Positions 14,001-29,000 are shown, numbered from the stretch's first letter. The stretch: DNA of 64,000 nt from Campylorhamphus procurvoides (GCA_013396655.1 WBMV01000295.1:412215-476214); one strand, 5' to 3'. Notes: generated from the letters alone by a model not told the origin. Translations and numbers: made by a program.

Positions 14001-17000
14001 GTGGCCTCCTCCATTTGCCATGTATTCTGTTAGAGTTGAGTACTCAATAAACTAGTGCTGTGTTAGATTTTTGCAAAAATTGAACAACTTAAACCTGGTT
14101 TTAGTCACAGTCTTAAAATTCTCCAGCATATCTTGGATGAATGCTTGAGTTATTTTTCTTTTTAAGAACTATGACCTACCAAGCTGTTTTGCAGTACTTT
14201 GGCAGTGCAAGAGTCATATAAAGGATGGCTGAGTTGTACTTTGAATGTGCTGGTGCTCTGCATGTCTGAAGATGAATTGACAAAATTAATCATGTCTTCC
14301 TTTAACACAGACACCCACTCTCCGGGAGAAGTCCATTTTACTGGTGAAAATGATGACTTACATTGAAAAGCGTTTTCCAGAAGACCTTGAATTAAATGCC
14401 CAGTTCTTAGACCTTGTTAACTATGTCTATAGGTAATTATAGCAATTAATCATTTATTGCAGCTTATTGGTTCATAATTTGTACCATATATGACCTTTAG
14501 AACATGTCATCAATCTTTTTAGGTCTGAATTAAGGGATTTTTTAAATACATATTTTTTATTCTAAAATGCAAAATCACTTCACTGAGACAGGACGTATTT
14601 ATGGAAGGCAGTTTGAAAACAGAGGTTCCTTAGAAAGGATTTTGACTTTTTTGCACTGATAAAATATGTCCACCACCTCAACTTCTTCCTTTCCCAAGAT
14701 CCCAGGGCCTCCTTGTAGCTGATTGTGTTCTCAGCACTCTGGTGACAGCTGAAATCTGTATTTTGACATCTGTAGTATATAAAGATTTTTTATTTTTCTG
14801 GAAACTTTATTGCAAATTAGATTTTCAGGAGAGTTACTTTCTAGGTAGACTGGCAAGCGTTGAATCATAAAATAATTAAAATAGTTACATTATGAACAGC
14901 TGCCAGGTATGTGCTGCTAATCTACACTGTTTTATGCTGGTTCCCTGAGCAAAGCCTTTGTGTGCACACAGTGCTCAGAAGTTTTTATCAATGAAGAGCA
15001 TTTGTCATTTCTACCAGAACACACATGTGGCTCAGTGTCTGATGTTAGGATAAGGTTTGGTTCTGGGGCAGTTTTCTCTCGAGCAGCAATATTTTCTGTG
15101 CTGTTTCTCTCAAAACACCACACCTGGCCGTGTTCCACCCCACACCTGGCCGTGTTCCACCCCACACCTGGAAGTGTTCCACCCCACAGGGGCTTTTACA
15201 CAGCGCCACCTCTTGGGATTTGGAGTTTATGTTAACCCCTTGAAGGCCTCTCTCCCCGTGTCTCTGCTCTTTCCCTTTGTCCCCTCAGGGATGAGAACCT
15301 GTCTGGCAGCGAGCTGACGGCCAAGCTGGAGCCGGCCTTCCTGTGCGGGCTGCGCTGTGCCCAGCCCCTCATCCGCGCCAAGTTCTTCGAGGTCTTCGAC
15401 AGCTCCATGAAGCGCCGCGTTTACGAGCGCCTGCTTTATGTGACCTGCTCCCAGAACTGGGAGGCCATGGGCAATCACTTCTGGATAAAGCAGTGCATCG
15501 AGGTAGGGGCATCATTTGTAGCTGAAATACCAGCAGAAATGGGGGGTAGTCCCCGTTTTGCTTGGCTGGGTATAAAAGATACATGCAGTGTTTGGCTTGT
15601 AGTGGGTTTTGTTTATGTCAAAGCTGAAAATATCAAATTTGCTGCCTCAGATATTTCCTGCTGTGCTTAAAAATAAATACAGTGTCAAAACCATGAGATG
15701 CTGATGCTTGGAAAGTGGCTTTAATATAAATTAAATAAAAGTTTAAAATGTGTTTTCTCTGCCAAAAGCTTAATGACCAGGTTAATACTTCTTAAGAAAA
15801 GCCCTCTCTTTCAATTGGTAATGATTATAAAAAAAATACAAGAATTGCTGTAGTAGATGGTTTCCAGAAAGCTGTTAAAGCCTGAATGTCTGCTCTGGCA
15901 GTAGGACAGCTGTTAGGTGTGATTGCATGGAAATGAAATTGCATCTTTGCTTGGTTTATTTAAAACAAGATGGACCAAACCTTTTTATTTTAACAATTTG
16001 CATAATAAAACATGAGTGTAACGTGACTGGGAACATCCTTTTTAGGGCAGCAGTGAAAGTCTGTGTACATTAGTGGATTGAGAGAACTAAATATATGTGT
16101 TAAAAAGTACAAAATACAGGCTTTAGACATGGAAAATTTTATTAATGAAGGTGATAAACAGGCCTTAAACATACTATGGCAACTTTTATGTTGTTTTTAA
16201 ATATGAAACCAGAGTGATATTTTCTTTGAAGTAGTACCACAGTAAAATGTATATTTAAAAACTCTTCTTGCTTCTCCATGTGCCAGCTCCTGCTGGCAGT
16301 GTGTGAGAGGAACACCACGATTGGGACAAGCTGTCAGGGTGCCATGCTGCCCTCCATCACCAATGTCATCAACCTGGCTGACAGCCACGACAGGGCAGCC
16401 TTCGCTATGGTGACTCACGTCAAGCAAGAGCCTCGGGAAAGGGAAAACAGCGAATCCAAGGAAGAGGTAACTGGCAGAAAATAGTGGGGAAAAAGCAGTC
16501 TCTTTGATGGAATAGAAGTCTTTCTAGTTTCTCATCAAGTAAGTTTGGAGAACATGCCTTGATGCTGATGTGTACAAATTGCTAATGTGTCTCATATTAT
16601 CAGCATGCACGGGTTTGTCAGAACTCTTGCATTCATTCCTTCATTCCTTGAGCCTTTTCTGTACTAGAGCACTTCAGCCATCACTTATCTGAACTTGCAC
16701 AAGTACTTTGTACTGGGGTAAAAAGCACAAGTCCATAGAAGATGTGTATGTTTACTTACTAAGTTGTTTACTTCTGTGTAGGATGTTGAAATCGACATTG
16801 AGTTGGCTCCAGGAGATCAGACCAGTACACCAAAAACTAAGGAGCTTTCTGAGAAGGACATTGGGAATCAGCTGCACATGTTGACCAACCGGCACGACAA
16901 ATTCCTCGACTCCCTTCGAGAAGTGAAGGTTGGTACAGGTTGCTGTGACAAATCACTCTAATACTGAAATCTTCAAACTGATCTGAGGTGGTTTTTTTCT

Positions 17001-20000
17001 TTTTTTATCTCACACTTTTGATTTTTTAGCTGAATTTTCTTATGTAGGCATGTCTTATAATCTGATGTAACTTCTTATCTGCATATGATAAAAAATTCTT
17101 AAGCCTTCACTTCATTAATAATTGTTACTGTATCCCTGTCCTACAAAATTGAATTTCATCCTCCTTTACCTGTAAGCATATTTCAACTGTTCAGTTCAGA
17201 AAATAGTGATGGCAAAAAGGGTATAGGATGAAAAATGTTTATTGGCATCTTATGATTAAATAATACCAAAAAATAATTATAGCTTAAAGCTATGTTGAAA
17301 TAACTCTCACAGTAGTAACAGCTCTATCCAATTAACCTGATCATTCCTATTACCAAAGTCTTCTTCTCTTTTCCTTCTTTCTCTTAAAATAGTTACAGTA
17401 ATGAATCAGAGTCTATCAACCTTTATCACCCTTAAAACAGGATGAGTTTCTTCTTACAAGTCTATATTGCTAAAGGGAACATATTTTTGTTGGAAAAGGC
17501 ATTTGCATTACTGCTTACTGTATATTATTACTGTATAACTGAACTGTTTTTCCAGAGCATTAATTGTGTTTTCCTGTTTGTATGGATCCCTTTGTTTCCA
17601 GACTGGAGCATTGCTGAGTGCCTTTGTTCAGTTATGTCACATTTCAACACCTTTGGCAGAGAAAACTTGGATACAGCTTTTTTCACGACTTTGGAAAATC
17701 CTGTCTGACAGACAACAACATGTGAGAATCTCTCTCCCACTTATAGATTCCTCTTTGTAAATCACTGCTGTTTCAGGAAAATGTATTTGTGTGATGACTT
17801 TGTTCACTTGCCTGGAGAAATTTGCCATTCTTTGACTAGTGAATGTTGTAACCTCTATTAATATGTCTTTTGAAAGAATTTTTCTTGATTTGCAAAGAGA
17901 AATATACTTATCAAAGGGTTGTTCCCTGTACTAAAGAGATTTTAAATCTAAATTCTCTAACTGAGGAATCTGAATGATCAGATAAGTGTTATGTGTTTTC
18001 TTCTAGGCTCTAGCAGGTGAAATAAGCCCCTTCCTGTGCAGTGGCAGCCATCAGGTGCAGCGAGACTGCCAGCCCAGTGCCCTGAACTGCTTTGTGGAAG
18101 CAATGTCACAGTGTGTTCCCCCCATCCCCATCAGACCTTGTGTCCTGAAATACCTGGGCAAAACTCACAACCTCTGGTTCCGTTCCACACTGATGCTGGA
18201 ACATCAAGCCTTTGAAAAAGGACTGAGTCTACAGATTAAGCCTAAACAGACAACAGAATTTTATGAGCAGGAAAGCATAACTCCTCCTCAACAGGTAGTG
18301 TTATATTAATTGAAATATCTTATGAAATGTGAAGAGAAAAATGTAACACTGACAAGTCCTCCCCTAACCCATGTGTCCAAGTGCCACATCTGGATGCATT
18401 TTTCATATCTCCAGGTGTGGTGACTCCATCACTGCCCTGGGCAGGCTGTCCCAGTGCTTGGCAGCCCTTTCAGTGAAGACATTTTTCATAATCTCAAACC
18501 TAAACCTTCCCTGGTGCAATTTGAGGCTGTTTGCTCTTGTCCTTTTGCCTGTTACTTGGGAAGAGAGGTACAATCTCCTTTCATATTCCTCTGAGCCTCC
18601 TTTCCTCCAGGCTGACCCCTCAACTCCCTCAGATTCTGCCCATCAGGCTTGTGCCCCAGAGCCTCTCCCAGCTCTGTTTTTTTACATTAAAGACCAAATT
18701 GTTGACTCATTGAACAGTTTTGTTTTCTATGATTTGATCTCTTGTGTTAAGAATCAGTGTGCAAGCCTTAGGATGCTTTTGTCATGCAGTGTTGTTCTCA
18801 GTACTTTGTGCTTGCCTTCTAGAGTTTTAAAGAGTTTTTATTATGAACACTTCTCTATTTCATGTCTTTCTCAGCTTGCCTGATGTGGGGTTTTGCTTTA
18901 TAAGGAAAGCTTGACTGTGGAAAAATGTGTGCTTAACATTCTAGGAAATACTGGATTCCCTTGCTGAGCTTTACTCCCTGTTACAAGAGGAGGATATGTG
19001 GGCTGGACTGTGGCAGAAACGCTGCAAGTTCCCAGAGACAGCAACAGCCATTGCCTATGAACAGCATGGCTTTTTTGAACAGGTACACTCTTGATATTGG
19101 GAATTATCTGAGTAGTTCTATTGTCAGGATCAATATTCTGGTCAGCAAGAAAAACTCTGAATATTAATTATTAGCCTTAGTCTTCTAAAATAGAATGTGC
19201 CACAGCTTCTCTACTACAATAATAGTTTAAGGCTATGTAATACCTAGGTAAGGTGATATTTCTGAGCACACACACATCAGTTTCCCATGACATTTATAAA
19301 GGTTTTCTTATGACTTGTTTCTAAAAAGAAAAGAGTGAGTTATTGTGTATAAAGCAGGTGGAAAAGTATAATAGTTGCATTTTCTTTAGGCCCAAGAAAC
19401 TTATGAAAAAGCAATGGAGAAGGCTAAAAAAGAGCACGAACGGAACAACGCGTCCCCTTCCATCTTCCCTGAGTATCAGCTCTGGGAAGACCACTGGATT
19501 CGGTAAGGCTGAATGCAGAACAGGAGTTTTACTCTGCACTAGAGGTAAAAATACCCTGCTGCTGGTTTAAAGTATTAATGATGAGAATAAAGTTATCTCA
19601 GGACTTCACTCAGACACAGGGAAAACTTAAGGGAATTAAAAAGCTATTTTTTATTCCCTGAACAGAGCCTCAGAAGTGATATGCCTGGATTGCTGTAAAA
19701 ATAGAATTCGTTATTGGTGGAAACAGACTGGAGCTAAAATTTGTTTTTCCTATTTAAAATGGTTGTTCTGGGAGACACAAAATGCAGCTTTTCCCTGTTC
19801 ACAGAATTCTGTATTACAACTGGTAATAAATAGATTAAAAAAAAAATCTTCCCATCTGGATAAAACTTTTGCAGTGCTTGCAAAGCTGTGTGTAGAGAAA
19901 CAAATACACAGATAATATTCTGATACACAGCATTTACAGTCCCTTTTATTGAAGTTTTTGGGGGTTTTGTAAGCAAATTGACACTGCTTTTGATTTTCTT

Positions 20001-23000
20001 AGTTGCTCAAAAGAGTTGAACCAGTGGGAGCCTTTGACAGAATATGGCCAGTCAAAAGGCCATATAAATCCTTACCTTGTGCTGAAGTGTGCATGGAGGG
20101 TCTCCAACTGGATTGCCATGAAGGAGGCTCTGGTGCAGGTGAGTGAGGGCTTTTGCTGCTCATGTTTAGTTTCTTTTCAGCCTCCCTTAGGTGTGTCTTG
20201 GGCTTCTTGGAGCAAATGACAGATTTCTCTGTTGGAATCACCACTGGATTGTTTTGGATGCTTTGTAACATTGTATGTGTTGTCACTATTCCATAAAAGA
20301 TAGAAAATGTGTGGGGTTTTTTGGTTTGTTTTAATTTTAAGGAAATATATCCTCTTTTTATGGTAGGTAGAGTTGTTCATCTGTGCTTACTTGATACAGG
20401 AACATAAACCAGGTGTAGGACTGAAATCTGAGTACATTAAATCACCAGTGGAAAGGAGCTTGCTGATCTTGCCTGCTCTGCTGCTGTACAGTGTGACACT
20501 ACTGGAGTTATTCTGCTAAAGATGCCAGAATTTGCATTAAGGGGGGGAATTACATATTTAAAATACAATTTTCCTGGCAAAGCTCTGAGTAAAGCCTTAG
20601 GCTGTGTTTTCTCATATTGCAGAGGGTGAACCAGAACAGATAGTCCTTCAATTAATTGGAATTTATTATTCTATCAGTACTGTTTAAGTTTTGGCCCAAT
20701 ACCTACCAACAAATAGTGTTACACATCAAATTGACAGTTGACTTTCTGGTTTTATAATTGCAAAAGATAGAACATGATTATGCAAAACGCTAAGCATCCT
20801 TTAATTCCAGTATCTTGCAGGGTTGAATTCTTATATACAAAATATTCCAGCCAGTTGCTTCATTGTGACAGCTTAGTCTCGCATGATAGATATGCTGAAT
20901 TGTGTGTCTCTCTTACTTCCTTCAAATCAAGCTGAATTTTGCATTTTTTTAAAAGGTAGTTATGTTTATTCTGCTGTAACACTGTCTTTTGTCAGAGGGG
21001 AAAATGAGTGGATGCCATCAGTATGTTTTGCTTTAAAGGCTGAGCTAGGAAAAGCATAAAAGTTATTACATTGATTAAAGGGAGTGTTGTCTTTTGATGG
21101 AACCTCAATTAAGGGAGTTCCAACCGTTCCTACATTTAAATGGAATTTTTCAATATTTGTAGTACTGATGGTTCAAATTAAGTAGGTGTCTCTAAAGATG
21201 GATTTTTATCATTTATCAGCCCATGTGAAGACAAATCTGTGGGTAGCAAGCTGCATATGCAACAGAAATTGTCTTAGAGATGCTATTTGCATGTTAATTA
21301 ACTTGTTTTTTTCTTATAACATTTGGTATTTTGTGTGCTACTTCAGCATGCAACTTCAGAGGCTAATTATAGAAATGAGATTATGTGAGAAACCTTTAAA
21401 GGCTAAAATAAGAGCAGAATTGTACAGTATATTATAAACCTTGAGCTTGAACAGAATGAAATAGATCATGTCTGACAGGTTCTGGGTTTGGAGAATTGCA
21501 AGCTGAGTGGAAGTGACAAGCCCGAGTAAGAGCTGATATGTTCTAGCTGCAGTTGTATTAAATGAGGTATTTTCAGTAATGAGACATTTACTAAATGACT
21601 AAGGAGAAGATGCTGCTGAAGCCATAAATGGAGCTTTTGTGGCTCTACTCAGGTTCTTGTAAAAGTGTCAGGACACTTTTGTGTAAATATTGGGATCTGG
21701 AAGAATAATTGATTCTCTGCTTCTGTACTCACTACTCCAATTTTATTGATATTCTTTAACATGGCTGTTTTTTATCAAGTTCCATGGCTGATTCACAAGA
21801 GAGGACAGAAAGGATGGCAAATATCTATCAGTTTTCATAAATCTTTGTGAAAGATTTTTAATAATCTACCCATTAATGTTGAGCTATTAAAACAGCAAGT
21901 AGCCTTTGATAGGACCCAAGACTCATTTCCATTTGCTCACATTGCCATTGTGTTTAATGATCCAGTAGATAATGTAATAAAGGAAGGGATTATTTTCTCT
22001 GTGTAAGTGTAAGGTTGCTACCTGGCAGTTTCTCTTTGCTGGCTCAGGCGTAAAAGTCAGCTGAGGATAACAAACTAACAATTGTAATGGTTACCACACA
22101 GTATATCAACAGCAGGGTAGTGCAGAGGGATTCCTGTGTTGCACATCAAACCATAAAGGGCTTGATGTAAAGAGGAAGGAGAAAAGTGAAAAAGTTGTAG
22201 ATTAAAGACCAGCAGTGTCAGCTGGTGAGCATTGGCTCAGTGCAAGCTCACTGTAAAACGCTCACAGAATTTAGGGGCTGGACAATTCAGGTGCTCTGCT
22301 GGGTTTGGTTGCCATATTTCTACTGTTCCAGGATTTTGAGAAAGTGGTTTAAAATTATTTTTAAAGTTATTTTAGCACTGTGACCTGACTTTACACCTGT
22401 GCTCAGAAATGGGAAGTTAGTTGTAGATAACTTGAAAAAAATATTGGCTGTTTATTTTCATGAAGCCAGCAGTGCCCTGGAGCAGCCAGTTGGGAGGACA
22501 GCACTGCATCATGTGCTGCCAGGGAGGGCCAGGGCCCTTTTCAGTGAGAGGTTGGCACTGCTTGTCCTGGAGCCCCCAGAGTATTGCAGGGCTGCTGTGT
22601 GGGGTGTGTGACCTGCTGAGAAGCACCTTTTGTCCTTTTTTTGCCCTCAGGGGCTCAGCTGGCTGGAGCTGTCACTGCTGGCAGTGTGAAAACACCCCAA
22701 CAGCAGGCTGGGCATGGGCACTGCCATTCTTGTGCTGCACTGGCAATTCATTTGCCAGGAACATTAAGAGAGCTGAAACACCCCTTGTGGCATAAGTGTT
22801 GAGACTTTACCCTGATATTTTTAGAAAATGAGATAATTTTGAGAAACATTAAAGCTGTTTGTTTAAGAAGGTTTTTCAAAAAAATAACTGTTTGAGTACG
22901 AATGGCCTTTACCAGATGCTTTTCCATGTCCTTACCAGGTGGAGCTGAGCTGTCCAAAAGAGATGGCCTGGAAAGTGAACATGTACAGAGGATACCTGGC

Positions 23001-26000
23001 CATCTGCCACCCTGAGGAGCAGCAGCTCAACTTCATCGAGCGCCTGGTGGAGATGGCCAGCAGCCTGGCCATCCGGGAGTGGCGCAGGCTCCCTCACGTG
23101 GTCTCCCATGTTCATACTCCCCTGCTCCAGGTAAGAAGGAAGAGGCCAGTTGCTTTCCAGTTTCAGTTTTCCAGTTTAACTGGTAGTATGAAATATTTTA
23201 GTGTGTAGTACTGATGGTTTTTTCATAATGGTAATTTTTTGGTTAAGAGTTGCAGAATTTTGATGTCTTCCAAGTACTTGTTTCTCATCCTGTCAGAAAG
23301 AGTTTGATGCCACTTTTTTTGAAGACCTCCAGAAATATTTTTGGGAAGCAGCTGGCATGATTCTGGTTATATGGAATATGCAGTTTAATTATTATGTGTA
23401 ATGTAATAACATGTATTACATGGTGAAAAATGCATGGCATGTGTCCTTTGCAACTTTCATGCATATTTCACTGTAACAAAAATGGACTTCTGTTTCCTCT
23501 TGAAATGTCTAAAATATCCACACCCTGTTGTTTTGTATTGGATTTAATTACATAAATAATTCATTTTGCAACTGTAAGATAAGAATTTTTGAGAGTAGAT
23601 GTTATTGCCAAATGTAATTGACTGGAAGTATGTGCCTATAAAAAATTGGATTTGGCCTTGAGCTGCTTCCAGAAGGTTCTTGAAAACAAACCTGGTGTCC
23701 TCTGGACCAGAGCGTGGAAGTGGGGCTGGGGCAGGACTGTGCTTGGCTGTGTGGGATCTGGGCAAACTTGCTGTTCATTTGCCATTTAGGCTGACTTGTC
23801 CCTGCTGAGGTGGCCTATAAACATAGATGTGACAAAGATTAGCCCCTGTTCCTGCAGAGGGAACCTTTCATCTCCAGGGGAGCAGTTGTGGAATATCTCA
23901 GTGCAACATGGTCTGAAATGTCCTAGCAGGGGTGCATTTCTTGATGGACCATTGCTCTGAGAACTGTGGATGAGCCTTACCTGCAGGAATACAGGGGCCC
24001 TTGCTTTCTGAGTCCTCTTTGATAAAGTGCCTTCTGTTTAAGATCAGCAGTTTCACCCTGTGTGTCATGCCAGGTGTGATTCATAAGTAACTAATCCACA
24101 CTGTCTGAGAAGGTACCTCTGCTAAAATGATTGTACTTGTGGGGAGAGCTCACACAGCAGCTCATAACTTGGAATTTTTATAATATTTTTAAATAATATT
24201 TTTATAATATAAAGTGAATGAATAAGGAAGTTTGCTCCATGTTCAGAGCAAGTTGTTGAGTTTGTGAGCTCAGAAGCCTTAAAAGGCCTCTTGATGAATT
24301 TAATTCCTTCCTGCTAAGTTTTCACATATATTTCAAGTATTTTTCCCCCTTAAGAATGGCAGAATCTGCAGAATGAAAGGATTAGTATTGCTAAATAAAG
24401 TGCTTTCAGATATTGATTAAAACCAGCTTTTAAAACAATCTAATATGTATATATCCCTCATGAAGAAATGATAAATTAGTCAGTGACTGACAGAGGTACA
24501 AATGTGGCCATGAATTTGCACTGCAGTAATTACTTTTTTTTTTTTTTAGTATCAGATAGTATGTGATTAAATACCCATGAGAAAATTAAATTTATGTGAT
24601 GAATGGGTGTAGGATGAAGGTTAAGCTATTGTGAGAGCTGATACTGAAATGACTGTAGGAAAATATTACTTTAATTTATTTTGTTTCAAGAGATTTCACT
24701 CTGTAAATTTGGACTGCCTTTTTTTTTTTCTCAAATAGTTATCTCATTTAGTTGATTAACAATGAATACAACTGTTATCTGCCAAGTGGTAGCTTAGAGA
24801 ATATTACATTGGCTTTATTGTACTACAGGTAATTAAATTCCATTAAAGTTTGTGGGCCTTTTCTTCAGGTGGTAGAAGTTTTAACAAACTGTCTGCTGTC
24901 TTCAGTAGGTTCGAGACTGCTGCCATCTTCTGTTTGTTCCTCCCTAATTTGGGGATAGGAGATGCCAGGAAAACCTGTTCTAAACTTAAATAACTTCTCA
25001 AAGCTCAGCTCTCTGCAGAAGCTGTTGAAGTAGCACATCAGGAGCACCTAGATACTATCTGTGTATATTCAGGTTTCTATCAAGAAGTCAGATCATGACC
25101 AGGGAATTTATACTTAATTTAGATTTATACTGTTTAATGTTTTCTAGGCAGCACAGCAAATAATTGAACTTCAAGAAGCAGCCCAAATAAATGCAGGATT
25201 GCAACCAACTAGTCTGGGGAGGAACAACAGCTTACATGATATGAAGACTGTTGTAAAGACGTGGAGGAACAGGTTACCCATTGTGTCAGATGATTTATCC
25301 CACTGGAGCAGCATTTTCATGTGGAGACAACATCATTACCAGGGTAAATCTGCCTGGCCCACTGTGCATTCATCATAGAATTTTCCAGACATTGTCTGAA
25401 ATAAGTTCTTGGTATTTCTTTTATTTGAACATACAGGATTGTTAGTTTTGACAAGTTTTTGACTTGACTCAATTTTCATTTAAGTGTTTCATTATGTATT
25501 GCTGTGTAAGATGCCACTGTGTGTATAATTTCATTTATAATGACAAACATTTCTTGTTGCATTTCCAGCCATTGTGACTGCTTATGAAAACAGCTCTCAG
25601 CATGATCCCAGTTCCAATAATGCCATGCTGGGAGTTCATGCTTCTGCCTCAGCAATTATCCAGTATGGAAAGATAGCTCGGAAACAAGGGCTGGTCAACG
25701 TGGCTCTGGACATCCTGAGCCGCATCCACACCATCCCCACCGTGCCCATTGTGGATTGCTTCCAGAAGATCCGGCAGCAGGTCAAGTGTTACCTGCAGCT
25801 GGCTGGAGTCATGGGCAAAAATGAATGTATGCAGGTACAGCAGCTCTATCTCTTGGGTCATGTTGGACCTCATGGGAATGCAGGGCCCATCAGATACAGG
25901 GATTTAAACAAGCTGCCTTATCCAGAACAGGGTCTGAATTTCCTCATACCCTGCAGGGAGCGTTGTTTTAAGTAATGCTGTTAAAGTCCAGAACATTTAA

Positions 26001-29000
26001 TGTCCTTATTGAGCTGAATACTGTGAATATTATTAAAAATTAGCTGAACCAAAAGTAAAGTGGAAGGATCTTTGGAATCTTACAAGGTTGATAAATGGAA
26101 GGGACTTGGAGAAATAAATTCTTTATACTAGGAAGAAGCAACACTACTGCAAGCTCTGAGTCAGTGCTGAGTGTCTGACTAATGACTGGTAGATGCTGTC
26201 AAAATGAAGTGAACTTGTATGTCTTGAAACGGGGGGGAAAAAGGATTTTAGGCAAAACCCACTGGCACATGACCAGCAAATGGACCTTGTAATATAATAT
26301 AATACAATGCAGTATACATAATATAATTTAAGGTGGAAAAGGTAACCTGATGAATGTTGTCTCTAGTATTTGTTTTACATAGGCCAGTGGAAACTTAAAA
26401 TTGTTGTCAGTCTGGTTTTTTTAAATGAAAATTAAATGCTAGAAACTCAGGTCATTTAAATGAAGGAGAATATTTTGGCTGTTATTTTATCACACTTTCA
26501 TTTTAATAAACCCTTGCATTTTAGAAGGCTTTTCTCACTAAGGCTCATTTAACAGGGTCTCGAAGTTATTGAATCAACCAATCTGAAATACTTCACCAAG
26601 GAGATGACTGCTGAGTTTTATGCATTGAAGGGAATGTTCTTGGCCCAGATTAACAAGTGAGTACCTGGCTGGAAGAGGCACCAGCACACAGCTGAGCAAA
26701 GTGCTGACTGAAGTATTCCAACACAGTGCTTGAGCAGCAGTTGTTCCATATGTTTATACCAGCCTAAAATTTGTCACAACTGTGTAAGAAAGTTGAAGTA
26801 TCCATAAGAGTTCCTTTGCAGTTTGGAGATGTAACGATTGGTCAAAGTATTGTAGGAAAGAACTAGTTAAAGCAAACATTGCACCAGTTGGGGTTTTTTT
26901 CCAAGTTTTATATTTCAAGGGATGAAATGGAAGAGGCAGGGAGAATAGGTTTGTCCAATTAATACTTTTTTTTTCCCTGCCCTTGTTCCATGAGTACTCA
27001 GACAAACTGATGTCTAACTGATCTCTTTGGGTAGGTGGCAGAAGGAGGTTGCTTTAATTATGTTTTTAATGTAATTATCATGCTAAAAAACAAGGGAAAA
27101 AATGCATAGTCATTAAGCTTACAGCTACTTAAACAAAAAAATTCTCTCCTCTCTTTCATTGTCATTGACTGTGTCCCTTTAATGGCTGCAGCTGGTCAGG
27201 CACAGGGAGATGTGTGGTGGTTCAAAGTGCTCAGAGAAATCTGGTGTGTGATGCAAGGTGGAAATGGAACATTCATTTCAGATAATTGAATTGAAAAGAC
27301 TGATGTGGTGTGTGTTGGAGACATCTTGCACTGCAGCACTTAAACACCTAAGTGCAAGCCTTGCTTCCACACAACTCCTTTCGTGATGGTTTTTCTTTGT
27401 ACTGACAGGTGTCTTACTGTTTTGAGGAAGATCTCTCTTTAATTCAATAAACTAATATTTCAGCAGTGAAATTCAGTTTGGTGATGCCAAAAAAACCTCT
27501 TCAGATTTCAGCAGCCTTTGATATGCATGGGATTTAATGGCAATATTGCTACTGTTACGTATGGGTGGAATAATTCCTTCCCCACCACACTGTGGCCACT
27601 TAAGGAATAAAATCCATCAGGTTTTAAGCTGTACATTTCAACCTCCCATAGCAGTTTAAGTCAGGAAATGATGAATATATTCTTCTGTGGATACAAGAGA
27701 GAATTTTAAATAGGCACAATGCAATTACTTTGATGGAGAGTGCAGTGGGGCTTTATATGGTCACAGGCTTAGTTTTACTTGAGGTGGACAGAGAAGGAAA
27801 TGTACCTCCCCCATGGTGTTTAAGTTCTTACAGATAAAACCAGCTAAATTGTCTCTATTCATTCCGTAAGGATAAAATGGATACAGGTTTCTGTTTAAAA
27901 CATGGTTTTGATGTTTCTTAATCTTATCAGAAAATACACAGGTGTTTTTAGCACCACAGTTGAGGTGCACAGGAATTTAGGAAGGTTTCAGTTTGGGCCA
28001 ATGGCACTGCTGAACCTGAGAATGTGACTGATTGCCTGTGTGTCACCCAAGCTGAAGTTAAAGGTCACCTCTGCTCTTGCCTCATCCTGCACTGCCCAGT
28101 GGCTGGGCAAGGTGATAGAAGCCATTTTAAGAAAGTCATCTCAGGTGTCAGGGATGATGGATTGCAGAGAAGGAGGAAGGAAAACACATGGAGAAGTTCC
28201 CTTTTTATACAGGGAAGCAGAGATACAAGGTCATCTCTCAGCTCTTGCTGGGGTAGTTCACTTCAAAACCTGCACTGAGGGAGCACAAAGCCTCTGAAAG
28301 CAGGTAACAGTAATGCAGCATTGAAACTAATGCATGACAGACAAAGATGTTTTCCTTTTTATAGTTTTGCCTCAGTAGCAGTCATTTTAATTTAGTACTG
28401 TAATCCTCCAAGCAAATATTTTTGTATTAGAAGTACTTTACAGGTAATTTTAAAAAATGAGTCAAACAAGCATTAAGTTACTTTTGTATGGTTTATTTCA
28501 ATGCTTATTCTATGAGGGAGAAGTGAAGCTCCTTTTAATAAGGAGTCTTGAAATGCTTTAAAAACTTCTTCTTTTCAGTAATGGTTGTGTGAGTTTTCTC
28601 ATCCTTTATTTTAATGCCTAAAAAGTAACATAGATTCAAGGGCTGTATATATTGGGATGCATCATGCCAAATCTTGGACTAGGAGCACTTGAGGAACCAG
28701 AGCAAACTTCAGAAGTATCAAACAAATAATCTGCGTGATTAACCTTAAAATTTCTTCACTTTTCCTGTTATAAAAATAAACTTTTACAGCTGTGGGGATG
28801 AGGAAGTGAGTGTTTCCAGAAAATGTTGCTTGTAAAATTTTTCATGACTTTGCTGGGAGAGGAGTTAAGTAAGATGCAGTCCTCTAAAAGGTAACCAATA
28901 TAACATCTTCATGGTGTTGCTTTCCTCCCTTTTTCACTCAGCAGAGCAGCATTTTTAACTCCTCTTGTGTTCATTTGCTCTCCTTCCTCCCAGTGTCACT

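Noticed and set aside
18371..18883. 170-codon open frame on the + strand
   Set aside because: It runs over the reverse complement of a CR1 LINE and into plain intron, so it is not a gene.
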